Assembly (NCBI GenBank): GCA_036269975.1
Contig: DATBDL010000307.1
Coordinates: 1-7,495, forward strand
Reading direction: 5' to 3'
Origin: DATEPR01 sp036269975
GTDB lineage: Bacteria > Actinomycetota > Actinomycetes > Mycobacteriales > Pseudonocardiaceae
Length of the DNA: 7,495 nucleotides
Each line of letters starts with the position of its first letter. Position 1 is the stretch's first letter. The position numbers and the translations under genes were made by a program. Below are positions 5,399 to 7,495 of the stretch, in pieces. The notes below the pieces were generated by a model. It was not told the origin of the DNA. It was given only the letters and a program-made list of their open reading frames with translations, and made no database searches.

Positions 5399-6349
5399 CT
5401 ACCCGATTCCGCTGTCGACGTCCTCGTCGGCCGGCCAGCCCGCGACGGTCAACACGTTGCCGGACGAACCGACCAGCCGCGCCGGCAACCGCGTCGAGGT
5501 CAGCCAGCCCGGCGCCGCCCATCCGAGCACGATGGCCGCCGTGCTCGCGGTGTTGGCGTCCACACAGGACGCTGCCGCCACGGTTACCGTGCGCCAGGCC
5601 GATTCCGGCACATCGCCGGTGCGCGGGTCGACGATGTGGTGCAGCGTCCTGCCGGCACGGCGCCAGGTGCGGCACGTGGTGCTGGACGTGGCGATCCCAC
5701 CGGATCGGATGGTCACGGTCGTCTGCGGTTCGAGTCCGGCGAGCCGGTGGTCGTCGGCGACACCGATCCGCCAGCCTTCGTCCGGTGCCTGGCCGGCCAC
5801 TCTCACGTCACCGCCGAGGCTGACCAGCACGCCGGTTCCGACGGTCGCCGCGATCCGCTGCGCCGCCCGGTCGGCCGCCAGTGCCTTCGCCGTCGCCCCG
5901 AGGTCGAGGCGGACGGTCCTGGGCACCAGCACCCGCCGTTCGGTCTCGTTCAGCGACACCCGCCACCAGCCGGGTGCGGGGCGCGCGAACGGAATCGGGA
6001 GCGGACTGTCCGGATCGATGAGGTCGTAGTCCCGGTCGTAGCCGAGGTCGGAAACGGCGGTGCCGACGGTCGGGTCGACGAGCCCGCCGGTCAGCCGGCC
6101 GGCGCGTAGGGCGACGCCGATGGCCTCGGCCAGCAGCGGGCTGACGGTGACCTCACTGCCGGCGCACTCGTGCAACCGGCTGATCTCGGAGTCCGGCCGG
6201 AATCGGCTGCACGCCATGTCGATCATGTCGAGTTCGGCCCGGAGCACCTGTTCGGCCTCGGCGAGCCGGTCGGATTCGGTGACCACGAGTGCGGCGGTGG
6301 TTCCCAACGCGTGGAACGTGACGGTCGCCGTGGTGTCGACGCTGGTCAT
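5399..6349 (-). CDS. apbE: FAD:protein FMN transferase ApbE
   Basis: ApbE splits FAD and attaches the FMN half covalently to a Ser/Thr of a target flavoprotein, usually outside the cytoplasmic membrane. The 316-residue product shows the family landmarks in order: SRFRPDSEISRLH (48-60), GGLVDPTVG (88-96), DLGATAKALAAD (149-160), SLGGDV (177-182), GGIATSS (217-223), HHIVDPRTGDVP (237-248) and CVDANTAST (262-270), the acidic metal/FAD region. No lipobox or signal peptide is seen at the N-terminus, so it may act inside the cell or depend on another route. Its ATG overlaps the stop of the small membrane-protein gene (ATGA), and the haem membrane protein follows after three bases. Its flavin acceptor is not evident: no FMN_bind domain is encoded in the window. 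Confidence 0.94.
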   Translation of the reverse strand: MTSVDTTATVTFHALGTTAALVVTESDRLAEAEQVLRAELDMIDMACSRFRPDSEISRLHECAGSEVTVSPLLAEAIGVALRAGRLTGGLVDPTVGTAVSDLGYDRDYDLIDPDSPLPIPFARPAPGWWRVSLNETERRVLVPRTVRLDLGATAKALAADRAAQRIAATVGTGVLVSLGGDVRVAGQAPDEGWRIGVADDHRLAGLEPQTTVTIRSGGIATSSTTCRTWRRAGRTLHHIVDPRTGDVPESAWRTVTVAAASCVDANTASTAAIVLGWAAPGWLTSTRLPARLVGSSGNVLTVAGWPADEDVDSGIG

Positions 6350-6648
6350 GACCCTCCTGACGAACCGTGCCGACCCTGTCTGCCCGCCACCCCCGGCAGG
6401 AATTCCGGCGCCTGGAGCTGTCCGTCCCCGGTGATCCCACCGTCCGGGGAGGTGCCGCCGACCTGACTACCGCCGTTCTGGTCGTTCTGATCCGACGTCG
6501 TCGCCGCTGACGACGTTCCGTGCGCGAGTACCGCGGTCAGCACTCCCGCCGCGACCACGGAACCCGCTGTCGCCCACGTCGTCACTGTCTGCACACGACG
6601 CTGGCCGGCCGCCCTCGCGGCGCCGCGGTCGGCTGGTGAATCGGGCAC
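6346..6648 (-). CDS. Small single-pass membrane protein, function unknown
   Basis: This 100-residue protein has a short basic N-terminus (R8, R12, R17, R18), one hydrophobic helix (about 22-43) and a polar tail rich in Ser, Thr, Gly, Asn, Asp and Gln that ends HGSSGGS. The charge pattern predicts the tail outside the membrane. The start is inferred as GTG at 6648, preceded by GGGGAAGGA about 11 bases upstream. The reading frame stays open further upstream, to 6801, but through the control region. In similar actinobacterial clusters this place is often held by a membrane-anchored FMN_bind protein. Here only an anchor and linker remain, and no FMN_bind domain fits before apbE. It is the first gene of the redox operon and overlaps apbE by 4 bases. 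Function is not known. Confidence 0.7.
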   Translation of the reverse strand: MPDSPADRGAARAAGQRRVQTVTTWATAGSVVAAGVLTAVLAHGTSSAATTSDQNDQNGGSQVGGTSPDGGITGDGQLQAPEFLPGVAGRQGRHGSSGGS

Positions 6649-6668
6649 GATGCCGTCGTTCCTTCCCC

Positions 6669-6692
6669 GATGAACCGATGAACCGGTGAACC
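6669..6692 (-). promoter_or_regulatory. Three tandem 8-bp repeats before the redox operon
   Basis: GATGAACC occurs twice in tandem and is followed directly by GGTGAACC, giving exact 8-base periodicity. The array ends 20 bases upstream of the proposed GTG and directly abuts the purine-rich ribosome binding site region. Tandem short direct repeats at constant spacing can bind regulators in an array or, in the leader RNA, affect translation. Neither is demonstrated. Confidence 0.5.
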
Positions 6693-6743
6693 CACAGGAC
6701 TTAACTGTGTATACGTGCCAGTGTGGGAACCGTACCTTGGTTC
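6693..6743. promoter_or_regulatory. Two inverted repeats in the redox-operon control region
   Basis: CACAG-N7-CTGTG (6693-6709) and GAACC-N7-GGTTC (6727-6743) are both perfect five-base arms with seven-base gaps. GTATAC (6710-6714 plus neighbours) lies between them. On the minus strand AGTTAA at 6706-6701 is a possible weak -10, with TTCCCA 17 bases upstream. The gap between the response-regulator gene and the operon is the expected promoter location, but no strong consensus promoter can be named. Confidence 0.35.
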
Positions 6744-6756
6744 TTCCTGAGAATTT

Positions 6757-6769
6757 GCGAACGGTTCGC
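6757..6769. promoter_or_regulatory. Palindrome GCGAACGGTTCGC, candidate operator
   Basis: This is a perfect 6+1+6 palindrome in the 154-base gap between the response-regulator gene and the redox operon. It shares the GAAC/GTTC core with the nearby inverted repeat at 6727-6743 and with the tandem repeats at 6669-6692. It is a natural candidate binding site for the adjacent LuxR-type protein, though it could belong to another regulator. Confidence 0.45.
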
Positions 6770-6802
6770 GGCGGGAGCCGAGCGGCGGTGTCGTGAGACA
6801 TC

Positions 6803-7444
6803 TCACGGCGGCCGGTGCGCGATGCCCTGCTCGATCGCGAACCTGGTCAGCTCGGGTCGGCGCCGACGACCTGTCTTGTCGCGAATTCGGTCCAAATAGG
6901 ATCGAACGGTCCGAATGCTGATCGCCATCCTGGCCGCGATGTCCGCATCTCGCTCACCCGCCGCGACCAGTGCCAGCACGCGGCGTTCCTGTGCGGAGAG
7001 TTCGATTCGCGGACCCGCGCGTTGTTGACCCGCCGAATTAAGTAGGAACCCTGCCAGAATCGGTGAAACATAACTGTGTCCGGCCACGATCGTCCGGATG
7101 GCGCGCAGGATCTCCGGGCCGTCCGCCTCCTGGGCCAGGTAGCCACGCGCACCGGCCGACATCGCGTCTGCCACGTCGCGCTCCTCTGCCGGCCCGGACA
7201 GCACGAGCACCCGATGCCCCATGCCGGCAACCGTCGCCACCGCCGTGAGATCCCGTTTCACGTCGAGCAGGACAATGCCGCCAGGAGGCTGGCGACCGGC
7301 CGCGAAATGGGCTACCGAATCGGCGACGACGCCGAGTTCGATGTCCGGCGAATCGTGCAGCAATCTGATCACGGCCGCCCGGAACACCGGATGGTCTTCG
7401 ATGACGCCCACCAGGATGCGGCCCGGTTCCGGACCTCCGGTCAC
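6803..7444 (-). CDS. NarL/FixJ-family response regulator with degenerate receiver
   Basis: This protein is a DNA-binding regulator with an N-terminal receiver (about 9-120) and a C-terminal LuxR-type helix-turn-helix (about 148-210; ELSAQERRVLALVAAGE, then ISIRTVRSYLDRI as recognition helix). Numbered from the GTG at 7444, the acidic pocket is E16/D17, the phospho-acceptor candidate is D61 (VLLDV) and S83 is the conserved Ser/Thr. The invariant Lys of the receiver (normally in GYLxK) is Gln105, and the usual DxxxP after the aspartate is missing. Phosphorylation may therefore be weak or unnecessary. No histidine kinase gene is in view. The start is uncertain: TTG at 7459 is in frame, and the frame remains open to the window edge, so the gene may begin outside. 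Its position suggests control of the redox operon. Confidence 0.88.
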   Translation of the reverse strand: MTGGPEPGRILVGVIEDHPVFRAAVIRLLHDSPDIELGVVADSVAHFAAGRQPPGGIVLLDVKRDLTAVATVAGMGHRVLVLSGPAEERDVADAMSAGARGYLAQEADGPEILRAIRTIVAGHSYVSPILAGFLLNSAGQQRAGPRIELSAQERRVLALVAAGERDADIAARMAISIRTVRSYLDRIRDKTGRRRRPELTRFAIEQGIAHRPP

Positions 7445-7495
7445 CTGGCACCAACGCAACGCCGCTTCGGCACTGTCGCAGCCCCCAGAATCTCG

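Noticed and set aside
4824..5675. Possible N-terminal extension of the NuoF-like protein through the upstream gene
   Set aside because: The open frame continues there by high-GC chance. The ATG at 4826 overlaps the preceding stop as ATGA, and the real proteins in that stretch are ApbE and the haem membrane protein in other frames.
4358..6109. Long plus-strand open frame across apbE and the haem protein gene
   Set aside because: It runs opposite three well-supported genes, has Arg/Pro/Ala-biased composition and no recognisable domain.
6649..6801. Upstream extension of the small membrane protein to a start at 6801
   Set aside because: It would pass through the repeat-rich control region, and the added residues look non-coding. 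The GTG at 6648 has a ribosome binding site and gives a normal basic N-terminus before the membrane helix.

Overview
The window is high-GC DNA (roughly two thirds G+C by eye) with GTG and possibly TTG starts, ATGA stop/start overlaps and actinobacterial versions of every recognisable protein family. It comes from an actinomycete-type bacterium; the genus cannot be told from this stretch. Every gene I accept lies on the minus strand, so the window reads biologically from right to left.

Right part (7444 to 3196): a NarL/FixJ-type response regulator with a degenerate receiver comes first. A 154-base control region rich in small repeats and palindromes follows. Then comes a tightly packed redox operon: a 100-residue single-pass membrane protein, an ApbE FAD:protein FMN transferase, a ferric-reductase-like bis-haem membrane protein, a NuoF-like FMN/Fe-S protein and a small Fe-S ferredoxin. 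The genes overlap by 4, 4 and 10 bases, or are 3 bases apart, so they are almost certainly co-transcribed. The set looks like a chain moving electrons between a nicotinamide or other soluble donor, FMN, Fe-S clusters and membrane haem. The direction of flow and the terminal partner are unknown, and no FMN_bind-domain protein, the usual ApbE client, is present.

Middle (3195 to 2581): a CsoR-family metal-sensing repressor with a Cys-His-Cys ligand set follows the ferredoxin after 51 bases. That gap holds a C-tract/G-tract site of the CsoR operator type. The csoR-hypF gap (282 bases) holds three inverted repeats and a candidate promoter. A fourth inverted repeat covers the csoR stop codon.

Left part (2580 to 274): a complete hypF, the carbamoyltransferase that begins making the CN ligands of [NiFe]-hydrogenase. 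No other hyp or hydrogenase gene is in view. Bases 1-273 contain no convincing gene. They carry a long inverted-repeat element (39-126) and most of one copy of a short interspersed repeat (221-301).

The most unusual feature is that short repeat of about 80 bases. One copy overlaps the 3' end of hypF and supplies its last codons and stop. A second copy lies in frame inside the NuoF-like gene, within an apparent 57-residue insertion. Both copies share an identical 19-base block, a nine-base TTGTCCACA match to the actinobacterial DnaA-box consensus, and a G-run/C-run end.
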